64,000 nt of DNA from Actinomadura terrae (GCF_022751215.1 NZ_JAICDG010000001.1:1674001-1738000), one strand, 5' to 3'; positions 18,827-27,894 are shown, counted from the first letter of the stretch. The notes: generated from the sequence alone by a model not told the origin. Numbers and translations: made by a program.

Positions 18827-20244
18827 GCCTGATCGGTCCCGGCGAGGTCGTGCCGGCGGGGGAGCTCGGCCGCGTCCACTTCATCGCGATCGGGGGCGCC
18901 GGGATGTCGGGCATCGCCCGGATCATGCTGCGCCGCGGTATCGCGGTGTCGGGCAGCGACGCCCGCGACTCCGCGCTGCTCCGCCAGCTCGGCGACCTCG
19001 GCGCCAGGGTCTTCGTCGGGCACGACGCCGCGCACGTCGGCGACGCCGACACCGTGGTCGTCTCCACCGCGATCCGCGAGAGCAACCCCGAACTGGTCGC
19101 CGCCCGCGAGCGCGGGCTGCGCGTCCTGCACCGCTCGGCGGCGCTCGCCGCGCTGATGGCCGGGCGCCGGGCCGTCGCGATCGCCGGGACGCACGGCAAG
19201 ACGACGACGACGTCCATGCTGACGGTCGCGTTGCAGCACGCGGGCGCCGACCCGTCCTACTGCATCGGCGGGCAGCTCGTCACCACCGGGCTCGGCGCCG
19301 ACGAGGGCACCGGGGACGTGTTCGTCGCCGAGGCCGACGAGAGCGACGGCTCGTTCCTGATGTACAGCCCGCACGTCGCCGTCGTCACCAACGTCGAGGC
19401 CGACCACCTCGACAACTACGGCGGCTTCGACATGGTCAAGCAGAACTTCGCCAGGTTCGTGGAACGTATCGAACCCGGCGGCACCCTCGTCGCGGGCGCC
19501 GACGACCCGGTCGCGGTCGGGCTCGCCGAGCACGCACGGGCGCGCGGGCTGGACGTCCGCACCTACGGCGAGGCCGCCGGCGCCGACCTGCGCGTCACCG
19601 GCTTCACCCCGCGCGGCCTCGGCTCCCGCTTCGACATCGAGGGTGTCGGCGAGGTGCGGCTCGGCGTTCCGGGGCGGCACAACGCGCTCAACGCCACCGC
19701 CGCCGTCGCCGTCGCGCAGGCCCTCGACCTGGACGCGGAGGCCGTGCGGGCGGGCCTCGCCGGCTTCGGCGGGGCGATGCGCCGGCTGGAGCGCAAGGGG
19801 ACGGCGGGCGGCGTCGAGGTGTTCGACAGCTACGCCCACCACCCGACCGAGCTGACCGCCGACCTGGAGGCGACCCGCGACTACCTCGGCGAGAAGGCCG
19901 CCGCGGGCGGGCCGGCCGGCCGGATCGTCGCGGTCTTCCAGCCGCACCTGTACAGCCGCACCCGCTTCTTCGCCACCGGGTTCGGCGCGGCGCTCGGCCT
20001 CGCCGACGTCGCGGTCGTCCTGGACGTGTACGGCGCCCGCGAGGACCCCGAGCCCGGTGTGACCGGCGCGCTCGTCGCCGACGCCGTCCCCGAGGGGACG
20101 CGGGCCGTGTACGCGCCCGTACGCGACGAGGTGCCCGCGGTCGTCGCGGACCTGGCCCGCCCGGGCGACGTGGTCATCACGTTGGGCGCCGGCGATGTCA
20201 CCCAGCTCGGCCCGCCCATCCTGGAGCGCCTCTCGGCCTCGTGA
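18823..20244 (+). CDS. murC: UDP-N-acetylmuramate:L-alanine ligase MurC
   Basis: A 473-residue Mur ligase that adds L-alanine to UDP-MurNAc, the first peptide-stem step. Visible motifs are the N-terminal HFIAIGGAGMSGIARIML, the P-loop AGTHGKTTTTSML, EADESDGSFLMYSP, NVEADHLDNYG, and DSYAHHPTEL in the C-terminal domain. The length is normal. It overlaps murG and is followed by a 75-bp gap before ftsQ. Confident call. Confidence 0.95.
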   Translation: MSLIGPGEVVPAGELGRVHFIAIGGAGMSGIARIMLRRGIAVSGSDARDSALLRQLGDLGARVFVGHDAAHVGDADTVVVSTAIRESNPELVAARERGLRVLHRSAALAALMAGRRAVAIAGTHGKTTTTSMLTVALQHAGADPSYCIGGQLVTTGLGADEGTGDVFVAEADESDGSFLMYSPHVAVVTNVEADHLDNYGGFDMVKQNFARFVERIEPGGTLVAGADDPVAVGLAEHARARGLDVRTYGEAAGADLRVTGFTPRGLGSRFDIEGVGEVRLGVPGRHNALNATAAVAVAQALDLDAEAVRAGLAGFGGAMRRLERKGTAGGVEVFDSYAHHPTELTADLEATRDYLGEKAAAGGPAGRIVAVFQPHLYSRTRFFATGFGAALGLADVAVVLDVYGAREDPEPGVTGALVADAVPEGTRAVYAPVRDEVPAVVADLARPGDVVITLGAGDVTQLGPPILERLSAS

Positions 20245-20319
20245 CCTGCGCGGACGTGACAACACGCCGGGGCGCCCGCGATGGGCGGTCCGCGGCGGGA
20301 TCGCTGCCAGGCTGGGGGC

Positions 20320-21087
20320 ATGACTGCCCTCCCGCCCGAGGCCGGGACCGGCGAGCGGCCGGAGACCGCTGCCGCCGCGCCGGATCCGGCCCCCCGGGGC
20401 CGGCGGCGCCCGAGCCGGTGGAAGGCGGCGCTCGCCGCCCTGCTCGTGCTCGGCGTGCTCGCCGCCGTGACGTGGGTGCTGCTCGGCTCGCGGCTGCTGG
20501 TCGTGCGGGACGTCGAGGTCAGCGGCGCGCGGCTGCTCCAGCCCGACCGGGTCGTCGCGGCCGCGGGGATCAGGCTCGGCGTGCCGATGGTGCGGCTCGA
20601 CACCGGCGCGGTGCGGGCGCGGGTCGAGGGGCTGCGGGAGGTCGAGTCGGCGCGGGTCGAGCGGCACTGGCCGGCGACGGTCCGGGTCGTCGTGCGCGAG
20701 CGCGTCCCGGTCGCCGTCCTGCGGCGCGGCGGGGCCTACCAGCAGATCGACCGGTTCGGGGTCACCGTCGTCGAGGGCGCGTCCCGGCCGGCGGGGCTGC
20801 CCACGCTGAGCGTCGCCTCGCCCGGCCCGTCCGACCCGGCGACGCTCGCGGCGCTGCGCGTGCTCACCGACCTGCCCGGACGCCTGCGGGCGCGGCTGAC
20901 CGACGTGGAGGCCACGGGGCCCGGCGACGTCGTCCTGCACCTGTCGGACGGCCCGGTCGTGGTGTGGGGCCCCGCGGAACGGGCGGCGGAGAAGGTCCGG
21001 CTGCTGGACGCGCTGCGCCGCACCGCGGCGGGACGCGCCGCCCGCACCATCGACGTCAGCTCGCCCGAGGTCGTCACGACGCGGTGA
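20320..21087 (+). CDS. ftsQ: Cell division protein FtsQ
   Basis: A 255-residue bitopic division protein with a cytoplasmic N-terminus (Pro/Ala/Arg-rich, about 33 residues), one membrane helix (ALAALLVLGVLAAVTWVLL) and a POTRA domain beginning VRDVEVSGARLLQPDRVV. The FtsQ/DivIB beta domain (VRERVPVAVLRRGGAYQQID) follows. FtsQ scaffolds FtsL/FtsB-type proteins in the divisome. The ATG at 20320 has GGGGG directly upstream. A frame-consistent ATG 39 bases earlier is less likely. The position between murC and ftsZ is standard; ftsA is absent, as usual in actinobacteria. Confidence 0.93.
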   Translation: MTALPPEAGTGERPETAAAAPDPAPRGRRRPSRWKAALAALLVLGVLAAVTWVLLGSRLLVVRDVEVSGARLLQPDRVVAAAGIRLGVPMVRLDTGAVRARVEGLREVESARVERHWPATVRVVVRERVPVAVLRRGGAYQQIDRFGVTVVEGASRPAGLPTLSVASPGPSDPATLAALRVLTDLPGRLRARLTDVEATGPGDVVLHLSDGPVVVWGPAERAAEKVRLLDALRRTAAGRAARTIDVSSPEVVTTR

Positions 21088-21534
21088 ACCGCGTCTCGGT
21101 TCCGGGGCCGGTGCGTGTGTCGCGGCGATTCCGGCCGTCCGATGGGGCACGCTGGAACAGGTCGGCCCGACGGGCCGGCACGGTTCGCGTGTGAACAGCG
21201 AGGCGAACGTCGACGAGGAGGGCGGAAGGGCGATGAGCGGCGGAAGTTCCGCAGGAGCACCTGCGCCAACCAGGGCAACCCGGTCCCAGTGCGACACGCC
21301 GGTGGACTTCGGGGGAGGTTAGTTGACCCTGGCGGTTTGGCCGCCCTACTGTCCGTACAGTCCACAGGTTGACATAACTGTAAGGCTCAAGTTGAGGGTG
21401 AGGGTTGTGACGGTCCCGGCGCAGCGCCGGTCCCGTCCCGGCCCAGCCAGAAGTGCACACAGGTCAGGAACACCGCGACGGCACGGTCGGCAGACCGGGC
21501 AGGGCGGTCGGATAGAGCGGAAAGGCCCCTCGTC
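21088..21534 (+). promoter_or_regulatory. ftsZ upstream regulatory region
   Basis: A 447-bp gap without a convincing gene. One good promoter is TTGACC (21323-21328) with TACTGT (21347-21352), spacer 18 bp. An inverted repeat ACTGT-ccgt-ACAGT (21348-21361) overlaps that -10. A second consensus -35, TTGACA, sits at 21369-21374, followed by the short palindrome CTCAAGTTGAG (21386-21396), but I cannot identify its -10. Multiple ftsZ promoters are known in Streptomyces, so at least two here would fit. A GTG-started 43-codon frame at 21191-21322 was judged non-coding. Confidence 0.65.
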
Positions 21535-23040
21535 GTGGCAGCACCGCAGAATTACCTCGCGGTCATCAAGGTCGTCGGCATCGGCGGCGGCGGCGTCAAC
21601 GCCGTCAACCGGATGATCGAAGAGGGACTCAAGGGCGTCGAGTTCATCGCGATCAACACGGACGCCCAGGCGCTGCTGATGAGTGACGCCGATGTGAAGC
21701 TCGACGTGGGCCGCGAGCTCACCCGGGGCCTCGGCGCCGGGGCCAACCCCGACGTCGGCCGCAAGGCCGCCGAGGACCACCGGGAGGAGATCGAGGAGGT
21801 CCTCAAGGGCGCCGACATGGTGTTCGTCACCGCAGGGGAGGGCGGCGGCACCGGCACCGGCGGCGCGCCCGTGGTGGCCAACATCGCGCGCTCGCTCGGC
21901 GCGCTGACGATCGGCGTGGTCACCCGCCCGTTCAGCTTCGAGGGCAAGCGCCGCGCGATGCAGGCCGAGGCCGGCATCGAGACGCTGCGCGACGAGGTGG
22001 ACACCCTCATCGTGATCCCCAACGACCGGCTGCTGTCGATCTCCGACCGGCAGGTCAGCGTGCTGGACGCGTTCAAGGCGGCCGACCAGGTGCTGCTGTC
22101 CGGTGTCCAGGGCATCACCGACCTGATCACCACCCCGGGCCTGATCAACCTCGACTTCGCCGACGTGAAGTCCGTCATGTCCGGCGCCGGGTCGGCGCTG
22201 ATGGGCATCGGCTCGGCGCGCGGCGACGACCGCTCGGTCGCGGCCGCCGAGATGGCGATCTCCAGCCCGCTGCTGGAGGCCAGTATCGACGGCGCCCACG
22301 GCGTGCTGCTGTCCATCTCCGGCGGCTCCGACCTCGGCCTGTTCGAGATCAACGAGGCGGCGCAGCTGGTGTCCAACGCCGCCGCGCCCGACGCCAACAT
22401 CATCTTCGGCGCGGTCATCGACGACGCCCTCGGCGACGAGGTCCGGGTCACGGTGATCGCGGCGGGCTTCGACGAGGGGCGCCCCGACAAGCCGGCGCCC
22501 GAGACCGAGACCCGCAGGCTGCCCCCGCCGCCCCGGCCCGCGCCGCCGCCCCCGGCCGCACCGCAGAACCCGATCCCGAGCCGGGTCGGGCGCTCGGAGA
22601 CCGGCGCGCCGCAGCCCTCCGGGCACGCGCCGCACCAGTCCGGCGCCCCCCAGTCCGGCGCGCCGCAGCAGTCGGTGGCGCAGGCCGCGGCCGCGCCGCA
22701 CGCGTCCGCCCCGTCCCCGCCCCGGGCCGGCGACCAGGCCGGACGGCAGCAGCCGCCCGGCGGGCAGGGCGACGAGCGGGTCGCCGGCGGCGCGCGGAAC
22801 GAGCCCGCCCGCGCCGAGCCGCCGGTGCCGCCGCCCCCGGCGCCGCTCCCCGCGCCCGTCCCGCCCGCCGACCGCGACGCGGGGGAGCCCGGCGCCCGCA
22901 CGCCGCCGCGCCCGGCGCCCGAGTCCCCCTCCCGCGTCCACGCGGGCGAGAACGAGGGCGGCCCCGCCGCCGGCGAGCGCCGCCGTCCCGTCGTGTTCGA
23001 GGACCCCGACGACCTCGACGTCCCCGACTTCCTGAAGTGA
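21535..23040 (+). CDS. ftsZ: Tubulin-like cell division GTPase FtsZ
   Basis: A 501-residue FtsZ, which polymerises with GTP to form the Z-ring. The core (about residues 1-312) has [17 protein letters not shown], the tubulin signature [13 protein letters not shown], and the catalytic T7 loop [12 protein letters not shown] long disordered linker (about 313-490) rich in Pro, Ala, Gln and Gly follows. The C-terminal peptide [10 protein letters not shown] binds partners such as SepF and FtsW. Total length is above the roughly 380-400 residues common in actinobacteria because of the linker. The GTG at 21535 has GGAAAGG upstream. The stop overlaps pgeF (GTGA). Confidence 0.96.
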   Translation: MAAPQNYLAVIKVVGIGGGGVNAVNRMIEEGLKGVEFIAINTDAQALLMSDADVKLDVGRELTRGLGAGANPDVGRKAAEDHREEIEEVLKGADMVFVTAGEGGGTGTGGAPVVANIARSLGALTIGVVTRPFSFEGKRRAMQAEAGIETLRDEVDTLIVIPNDRLLSISDRQVSVLDAFKAADQVLLSGVQGITDLITTPGLINLDFADVKSVMSGAGSALMGIGSARGDDRSVAAAEMAISSPLLEASIDGAHGVLLSISGGSDLGLFEINEAAQLVSNAAAPDANIIFGAVIDDALGDEVRVTVIAAGFDEGRPDKPAPETETRRLPPPPRPAPPPPAAPQNPIPSRVGRSETGAPQPSGHAPHQSGAPQSGAPQQSVAQAAAAPHASAPSPPRAGDQAGRQQPPGGQGDERVAGGARNEPARAEPPVPPPPAPLPAPVPPADRDAGEPGARTPPRPAPESPSRVHAGENEGGPAAGERRRPVVFEDPDDLDVPDFLK

Positions 23041-23768
23041 TCGCGCCCGTCGCCCTGGGCGACGGCGTCGGCGCCGGGTTCACCGCCCGCGCCGGCGGCG
23101 TGAGCGCGGCCCCCTACGACTCCCTCAACCTCGGCGGCGCGGTCGGCGACGACGCCGCCGCCGTCCGGGAGAACCGGCGGCGCGCGGCCGCCGCCCTCGG
23201 CATCGACCCCGACCGCACCGTCTGGATGCGGCAGGTGCACGGCGCCGACGTCGTCCACGTGACCGCCCCCGAGCTGCCCGACCCCGTCGACGCGGTCCTC
23301 ACCACCGTCCCCGGGCTCGCCCTCGCCGTCCTCGTCGCCGACTGCGCGCCCGTCCTGCTCGCCGACCCGGTCGCCGGTGTCGCCGGGGCCGCGCACTCCG
23401 GCCGCCCCGGGACCGCCGCCGGCGTCGTCCCCGCGCTGGTGAAGGCGATGTGCGGGCGCGGCGCCGACCCGGCCCGCATCCGCGCCGCGATCGGCCCGGC
23501 CGCGTGCGGCGGCTGCTACGAGGTGCCCGAGGCGATGCGCGCCGAGGTCGCCGCCGTCGTGCCCGCCGCGTACGCCACCACGTCCAAGGGCACGCCGGGG
23601 CTCGACATCCGCGCGGGGATCGTCGCGCAGCTCGCGGCCGAGGGCGTCACCGGCGTCCAGGTCGACCCGCGCTGCACCATCGAGACCCGCGACCTGTTCT
23701 CCTACCGCCGCAACGGACGCACCGGACGTTTCGCCGGTTACGTCTGGCTCAGCGAAAAAGGCGCGTGA
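23037..23768 (+). CDS. pgeF: Multicopper-oxidase-like purine nucleoside phosphorylase (PgeF/YlmD)
   Basis: A 243-residue YfiH/YlmD (DUF152, laccase-domain) protein. Family members act as purine nucleoside phosphorylases/adenosine deaminases, and PgeF has been linked to peptidoglycan precursor editing. Metal-site motifs are [19 protein letters not shown] and [12 protein letters not shown] (usual HAGxxG with Ser replacing Ala). The GTG at 23037 overlaps the ftsZ stop, the standard arrangement. Downstream, where a YggS/YlmE PLP protein is usually found, there is only non-coding DNA. Confidence 0.9.
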   Translation: MIAPVALGDGVGAGFTARAGGVSAAPYDSLNLGGAVGDDAAAVRENRRRAAAALGIDPDRTVWMRQVHGADVVHVTAPELPDPVDAVLTTVPGLALAVLVADCAPVLLADPVAGVAGAAHSGRPGTAAGVVPALVKAMCGRGADPARIRAAIGPAACGGCYEVPEAMRAEVAAVVPAAYATTSKGTPGLDIRAGIVAQLAAEGVTGVQVDPRCTIETRDLFSYRRNGRTGRFAGYVWLSEKGA

Positions 23769-24080
23769 CGCGCGGCCGTCCTCGGTGCCACCCTTGGGCG
23801 GGGCTCCGGCGGGAGGCCGCGCGTCCGGCCGGAGGGGCACCGGACGGCGTGGCCGATCGGGTGCGTCGCGACACACCCGCGGGTCGCTACGGCGTTGCTC
23901 GGCGGCCGACGGGCAATCGTCAGGTAATGTCCCCCCAGTGGTACCCACCGGAAAGCGTGCCACGTTGCTCGACGGTAGTGCTCGACGGATTTCGCTCGGA
24001 ACAGCTCAGTCGGAACAGCCCAGTCGGATCAGTCCAACGGCGGCCGGACGTGCCGGACGCCGCGGCCACAGGAGGGGCGT
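23769..24080 (+). other. Non-coding gap before sepF with short repeats
   Basis: This 312-bp gap lies where ylmE/yggS is usually found. I see no remnant of such a gene in any frame. It holds a possible -10 (TAATGT at 23925-23930). It also holds two kinds of short repeat: GCTCGACGG twice near 23968-23989, and 14-bp units AACAGCTCAGTCGG / AACAGCCCAGTCGG at 24000-24027 with a degenerate third copy. A GGAGGGG ribosome-binding site ends the region. Confidence 0.6.
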
Positions 24081-24629
24081 ATGGCCAGCGCGATGCGCAA
24101 GATGGCGGTCTACCTCGGCCTCGTGGAGGACGATCGCTACGACGACGACAAGTACGGCAAGTACGACGACTACGACGAGTACGAGGTCTACGACGAGGAG
24201 ACCGACACCGGTCAGGGCCGTCGCCGCGAGGACGAATCCGGCGGTCAGCTTACCCGAGCCGAGGACGCCGCGGACCGCGATCGCGACCATCACGCCGCGT
24301 CCTCCGTCGAGCGACGCTCCGTGGCACTCTACGAGTCCGGTACCACCGACCTCGCGCGTATCACTACGCTGCACCCTAGGACCTACAACGAGGCAAGGAC
24401 CATCGGGGAGCACTTCCGGGAGGGCACTCCGGTGATCATGAACCTGACCGAGATGGTCGACAGCGACGCCAAGCGTCTGGTCGACTTCGCGGCTGGTCTT
24501 GTGTTCGGCCTGCATGGGAGCATCGAGCGTGTTACGAACAAGGTGTTCCTCCTGTCGCCCGCCAACGTGGAGGTGACGGCGGAGGACAAGGCCCGGATGG
24601 CAGAACGTGGGTTCTTCAACCAAAGCTGA
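24081..24629 (+). CDS. sepF: Cell division protein SepF
   Basis: A 182-residue SepF, which anchors FtsZ to the membrane in bacteria lacking FtsA. The N-terminus [18 protein letters not shown] is the amphipathic membrane-binding helix. An unusually Asp/Tyr-rich stretch ([14 protein letters not shown]) and a charged linker follow, and the globular SepF domain occupies about residues 85-175 ([49 protein letters not shown]). The start ATG at 24081 has GGAGGGG upstream; ATG 24093 is an alternative. It belongs to the dcw cluster with its partner FtsZ. Confidence 0.95.
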   Translation: MASAMRKMAVYLGLVEDDRYDDDKYGKYDDYDEYEVYDEETDTGQGRRREDESGGQLTRAEDAADRDRDHHAASSVERRSVALYESGTTDLARITTLHPRTYNEARTIGEHFREGTPVIMNLTEMVDSDAKRLVDFAAGLVFGLHGSIERVTNKVFLLSPANVEVTAEDKARMAERGFFNQS

Positions 24630-24644
24630 CAGCCACAAGCGAGA

Positions 24645-24935
24645 GTGTCCGTGAACATCGTTGGACTCGTACTCCAGTACGTGCTGTACTTCTTCCTCCT
24701 TTTCCTCATCGGGAGGTTGATCCTGGAAGTCCTCCAGTCGTTCGCCCGGCAGTGGAAGCCGACCGGGGTGGTGCTGGTGATCGCCGAGGCGGTGTACACC
24801 GTCACCGATCCGCCACTGAAACTCCTCAGGCGCTTCATACCGCCGCTTCGTCTGGGTAACGTGGCGCTGGACCTCAGCTTCACCTTGCTCATCGTTGTGG
24901 TCCTGATCATGATCAATCTCGTGCAGAGGCTTTGA
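24645..24935 (+). CDS. YggT-family membrane protein
   Basis: A 96-residue YggT/YlmG protein with two hydrophobic segments (LVLQYVLYFFLLFLIGRLIL and LSFTLLIVVVLIMINLV) and the intervening motif DPPLKLLRRFIPPLRLGN, diagnostic of the family. Members are conserved beside sepF and divIVA; a role in membrane/division processes is proposed but the mechanism is unclear. The GTG at 24645 is chosen; a second GTG six bases later is equally possible. It lies 15 bases after sepF. Confidence 0.92.
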   Translation: MSVNIVGLVLQYVLYFFLLFLIGRLILEVLQSFARQWKPTGVVLVIAEAVYTVTDPPLKLLRRFIPPLRLGNVALDLSFTLLIVVVLIMINLVQRL

Positions 24936-24985
24936 TCGGATACCGTCCTTTGGGGACAGACTCCAAGCGCGCCAAGGAGACGAAC

Positions 24986-25909
24986 ATGCCGCTGACACCC
25001 GCCGATGTGCGGAACAAGCAGTTCAGTACGACCAGGCTGAGGCCGGGTTACGACGAGGAGGAGGTGGACGCCTTCCTCGACGAGGTCGAGGCCGAGCTCG
25101 ACCGCCTCATCCAGGAGAACGAGGAGCTGCGGGCCAAGCTCGCCGAGTGCCTGCGCGGCAAGGTCCCCGCCATGGCCGCTCCCATCGTGGAGCCGAAGCC
25201 GGACGTGCAGAAGATCCCCGAGCCGCCGCGTCCCGAGCCGCAGCCGCAGCCCGAGCCGGAGCCCGTGATGGGCGGTCTCGGCATGGCGCCCGTCTCCACC
25301 GGCGAGGACAACATGGACACCGCCGCGCGCGTGCTCGCGCTGGCGCAGCAGACCGCCGACCAGGCGATCGCCGACGCCCGGCGGGAGGCCGACGAGACGC
25401 TCGGCCGCGCCCGCCGCGAGGCCGAGGAGATCCTCGGCAAGGCGCGCCGCCAGGCCGACCAGATCGTCAGCGAGGCCCGCTCGCGCGCCGAGGCCCTCGA
25501 CCGCGACGCCCAGGAGCGGCACCGCCAGGTCATGGGCTCGCTCGTGCAGCAGCGCGAGGAGCTCGAACGCGAGGTCGACCACCTGCGCGCGTTCGAGCGC
25601 GAGTACCGCAGCCGCCTGAAGGTCTACCTGGAGGGCCAGCTGCGCGACCTGGAGGCGGGCAGCACCGAGACCGGCGCGTTCGCCGCGGTCCCCGCCCCGC
25701 CGCAGCAACAGGGCGCCCCCCAGGCGGGCCCGCAGACCGGCCCGCAGAACGCCCTTCCCCACACCGAGAACCGCAACGGCGCGGGCGCCACGACGGCCAC
25801 CCCGTTCCCGCCGCCCGCCGAGCCGGCCCAGCACCAGCAGGTCCAGCACTCGGCGACCGGCGCGTTCCACTCGGGCGGTGGCGACAACCCGCCGCACGAG
25901 AGGCGCTGA
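24986..25909 (+). CDS. divIVA: Polar growth determinant DivIVA/Wag31
   Basis: A 307-residue DivIVA, which marks cell poles and directs apical growth in actinobacteria. The N-terminal lipid-binding domain is recognisable (PADVRNKQF, RPGYDEEEVDAFLDEVE), then a Pro/Glu-rich linker (PEPQPQPEPEP). A long coiled coil follows (about residues 110-225) with heptad-like repeats (ADETLGRARREAEEILGKAR). The C-terminal tail is rich in Pro, Gln and Ala. The ATG at 24986 has AAGGAG upstream and gives the family-standard MPLTPADV start. It is the last gene of the dcw block. Confidence 0.96.
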   Translation: MPLTPADVRNKQFSTTRLRPGYDEEEVDAFLDEVEAELDRLIQENEELRAKLAECLRGKVPAMAAPIVEPKPDVQKIPEPPRPEPQPQPEPEPVMGGLGMAPVSTGEDNMDTAARVLALAQQTADQAIADARREADETLGRARREAEEILGKARRQADQIVSEARSRAEALDRDAQERHRQVMGSLVQQREELEREVDHLRAFEREYRSRLKVYLEGQLRDLEAGSTETGAFAAVPAPPQQQGAPQAGPQTGPQNALPHTENRNGAGATTATPFPPPAEPAQHQQVQHSATGAFHSGGGDNPPHERR

Positions 25910-26047
25910 CGCGGGCGCCGCAGGCGATAGGGTCGTGCCGATCGTCGCGCCCGAGACGGCAGCGCCGCCGTCCAATGGTGCCGGCGGGCCGACCACCGGG
26001 CGCACGCGGCCCGGAGCCGAGCGGCTGGAACGAGGGGGAGAGACCCT

Positions 26048-27328
26048 GTGATCATCCTGAGTGGCGTCCTCGTCGTGGTGGCGATCGCCCTGCTCGTGGC
26101 GGGCATCGTCGCCGGTAACGGAGACAGCGCCCAGGTCTTCGGCCTGGACGCGCTTACGGTGATCTACATCTCGATCGCCGTGAGCACGGTCTCCGCGGTG
26201 TGCCTGATCGTCGGGGTGGTCCTGCGGCGCAAGGAGCTCTTCGGAGCGGGGGCCCCGGCCACCGCGAGCCGGAAGCAGAACTCCAAGCGCAAGCGTCCGG
26301 CACCCCCCGCCGCCACCGCGGTCCCGGCCACGCCCCCGGCCCCCACGGCCGCCAAGCCCCCGGCCCCCGCCGTCAAACCCCCGGCGGACCCGGCCGACGA
26401 CGAGCTGGAGATCCCCGGCCCACCGGTCCACGTCCCCGAGGACGCGGTGGTCTTCGTCGTGCGCGGCCGCAAGCGCTACCACCTGGACACCTGCCGGCAG
26501 CTCGCCGGGCGGGACACCGAGGAGCTCACCTACGCCGAGGCCAAGGAGGAGGGGTTCAGCCCCTGCACCGCCTGCATGCCCGACACCGCACTGGCGGCGC
26601 GCGCCGCGGTGTCGGTCACCGCGCCCAAGGCGGGCGCGCCCCGGGCGGAGCCTCGCGGGTCCGACCTCACCAGGCCCGACCTCACCAAGCCCGCAGGCGG
26701 ACTTCCCGCGGACAACGGCCTGACCGATCTCGCCAAGCCCGCCCCGGCGGCGTCCTCCGCGACGTCCCCCGCGCCCTCGCCCTTCGCCGCGCCGGCCCCG
26801 CCGCCGCTCGGCCTCGACCAGACGGCCGAGATCCCGCGCACCGAACCGGCCAAGCCCGTCCCGGCAGGGGACGCCTGGTCCATCGAGCCGAAGCCGGACG
26901 GCAAGCAGTCCGACTCGGCCACGGTGACCGACCTCCCCACGGTCACCGAGCCGGACGACAAGGCCGAAGCCGAGCAGCCGGAGCAGGAGGCGCCCGAACC
27001 GACGGCGCCCCGCCCCCGCGACGCCGAGGACCAGCACACCGCGGACGAGCCGGAGCCCGCGGAAACCGTGGCCAGTGAAGAGCCGCCCGCCGCCGAGGCC
27101 GACACCGATGACGTGCCCGGCGACGCGCCCGAGAGCGCGTCGGACGACGACGACCCGCAGGTGCGCATCCTCAGCGGCACCAAGCGCTACCACCGCACCG
27201 ACTGCGCCCTCATCGAGGACATCGGCGACGACGCCGACGACCTGGAGTCCCTCTCCCGCGCCGAGGCCAAGGCCCGAGGCTGCACCCCCTGCCTCGTCTG
27301 CCAGCCCGACCGGGCTGCATTTATTTAA
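26048..27328 (+). CDS. Membrane protein with two Cys/His zinc-finger-like repeats
   Basis: A 426-residue protein of unknown function. Two membrane helices lie at the N-terminus (residues 1-24 and about 35-58). Two related cytoplasmic modules then occur at about residues 140-182 and 374-420, each with KRYH, a Cys three to four residues on, an AEAK segment, and CxxC followed by PD (RYHLDTC...CTACMPD and RYHRTDC...CLVCQPD). The spacing of one His and three Cys resembles an Ada-type zinc site. Between them lies a 190-residue Pro/Ala/Glu-rich linker. GTG 26048 follows GAGGGGGAG. The last codons and the stop fall in the dispersed repeat beginning at 27314. No function can be assigned. Confidence 0.8.
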   Translation: MIILSGVLVVVAIALLVAGIVAGNGDSAQVFGLDALTVIYISIAVSTVSAVCLIVGVVLRRKELFGAGAPATASRKQNSKRKRPAPPAATAVPATPPAPTAAKPPAPAVKPPADPADDELEIPGPPVHVPEDAVVFVVRGRKRYHLDTCRQLAGRDTEELTYAEAKEEGFSPCTACMPDTALAARAAVSVTAPKAGAPRAEPRGSDLTRPDLTKPAGGLPADNGLTDLAKPAPAASSATSPAPSPFAAPAPPPLGLDQTAEIPRTEPAKPVPAGDAWSIEPKPDGKQSDSATVTDLPTVTEPDDKAEAEQPEQEAPEPTAPRPRDAEDQHTADEPEPAETVASEEPPAAEADTDDVPGDAPESASDDDDPQVRILSGTKRYHRTDCALIEDIGDDADDLESLSRAEAKARGCTPCLVCQPDRAAFI

Positions 27329-27470
27329 GTCCCGGCCCACGTCCCTCGCCTGGCGGCTCGGGACGTGACCGTGCCTTTGCGGGCGCGGATCGCTTCGCGA
27401 TCTTCCCGGTGGGGCTCGCCTCCGGCGTCGCCCCACCGCTCAGCTACGCGCCCGCGCGACGGCTGAGGTT
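27314..27470 (+). repeat. Dispersed structured intergenic repeat, copy 1
   Basis: This segment closely matches 63460-63615. Identical runs include TGCGGGCGCGGATCGCTTCG plus CGAT, and GCCTCCGGCGTCGCCCC. It contains the 16-bp core CTCGCCTGGCGGCTCG at 27345-27360. Two hairpins are conserved: GATCGC-ttc-GCGATC and GGTGGGGC (27408-27415) with GCCCCACC (27430-27437). The second stem is one pair longer in the other copy, with both strands changed together. It begins inside the 3' end of the preceding gene. Confidence 0.8.
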
Positions 27471-27894
27471 GTCGGGGAGCGGGGGCTGGTGCTGGCGCAT
27501 CTGGGCGCCTGCGGGAGGGGAGATCATGCGGTAGCGCGTCGGCTTGGCCGCCCTACCGGTGGGCTCATGCGTCCGCGTGATGGTTGAGGTCGCTGCGAAC
27601 TGGGGCTTGCGCGCCTGCGGGGTGGGGAAGTTCATGCGGCGGGGCGCGCCATCGGCCGAGTAACACGCGCTCGTGTGATGGTTGAGGTTGTTGGGGAGCG
27701 GGGCTGGGGCTCCGCGTCTGGGGCGTTGTTGTCCCGCGGGTCTGCTGGCGCGTTCGCCTGACGGTTGAGGTCCAGCACGCCCTGGCCAGGCTCGGGCGAT
27801 TTCGCCGGACGTCTCGGGTGGCGTCGCTCAACCCGTCGGGGTGGACGGCTCCTGGCCTCGCCGGGGTTCGTGGGTCGTTGTCGGGTGTGTGGGG
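27471..27894. repeat. Degenerate repeats in the 566-bp gap after 27328
   Basis: The rest of this gene-free gap carries further degenerate copies of a motif close to CGTGATGGTTGAGGT. TGAG cores lie at 27464 (end of copy 1), 27585, 27683 and 27776, spaced 121, 98 and 93 bp. Each is followed by variably preserved GGGGAGCGGGGCTGG-like sequence. Frames across it are open by composition only and lack start signals or family resemblance, so I read the region as non-coding. Confidence 0.55.

Noticed and set aside
21191..21322. 43-codon GTG-started frame upstream of ftsZ
   Set aside because: Third-position GC is lower than in real genes here, there is no ribosome-binding site or leaderless -10, and its stop overlaps the ftsZ promoter.
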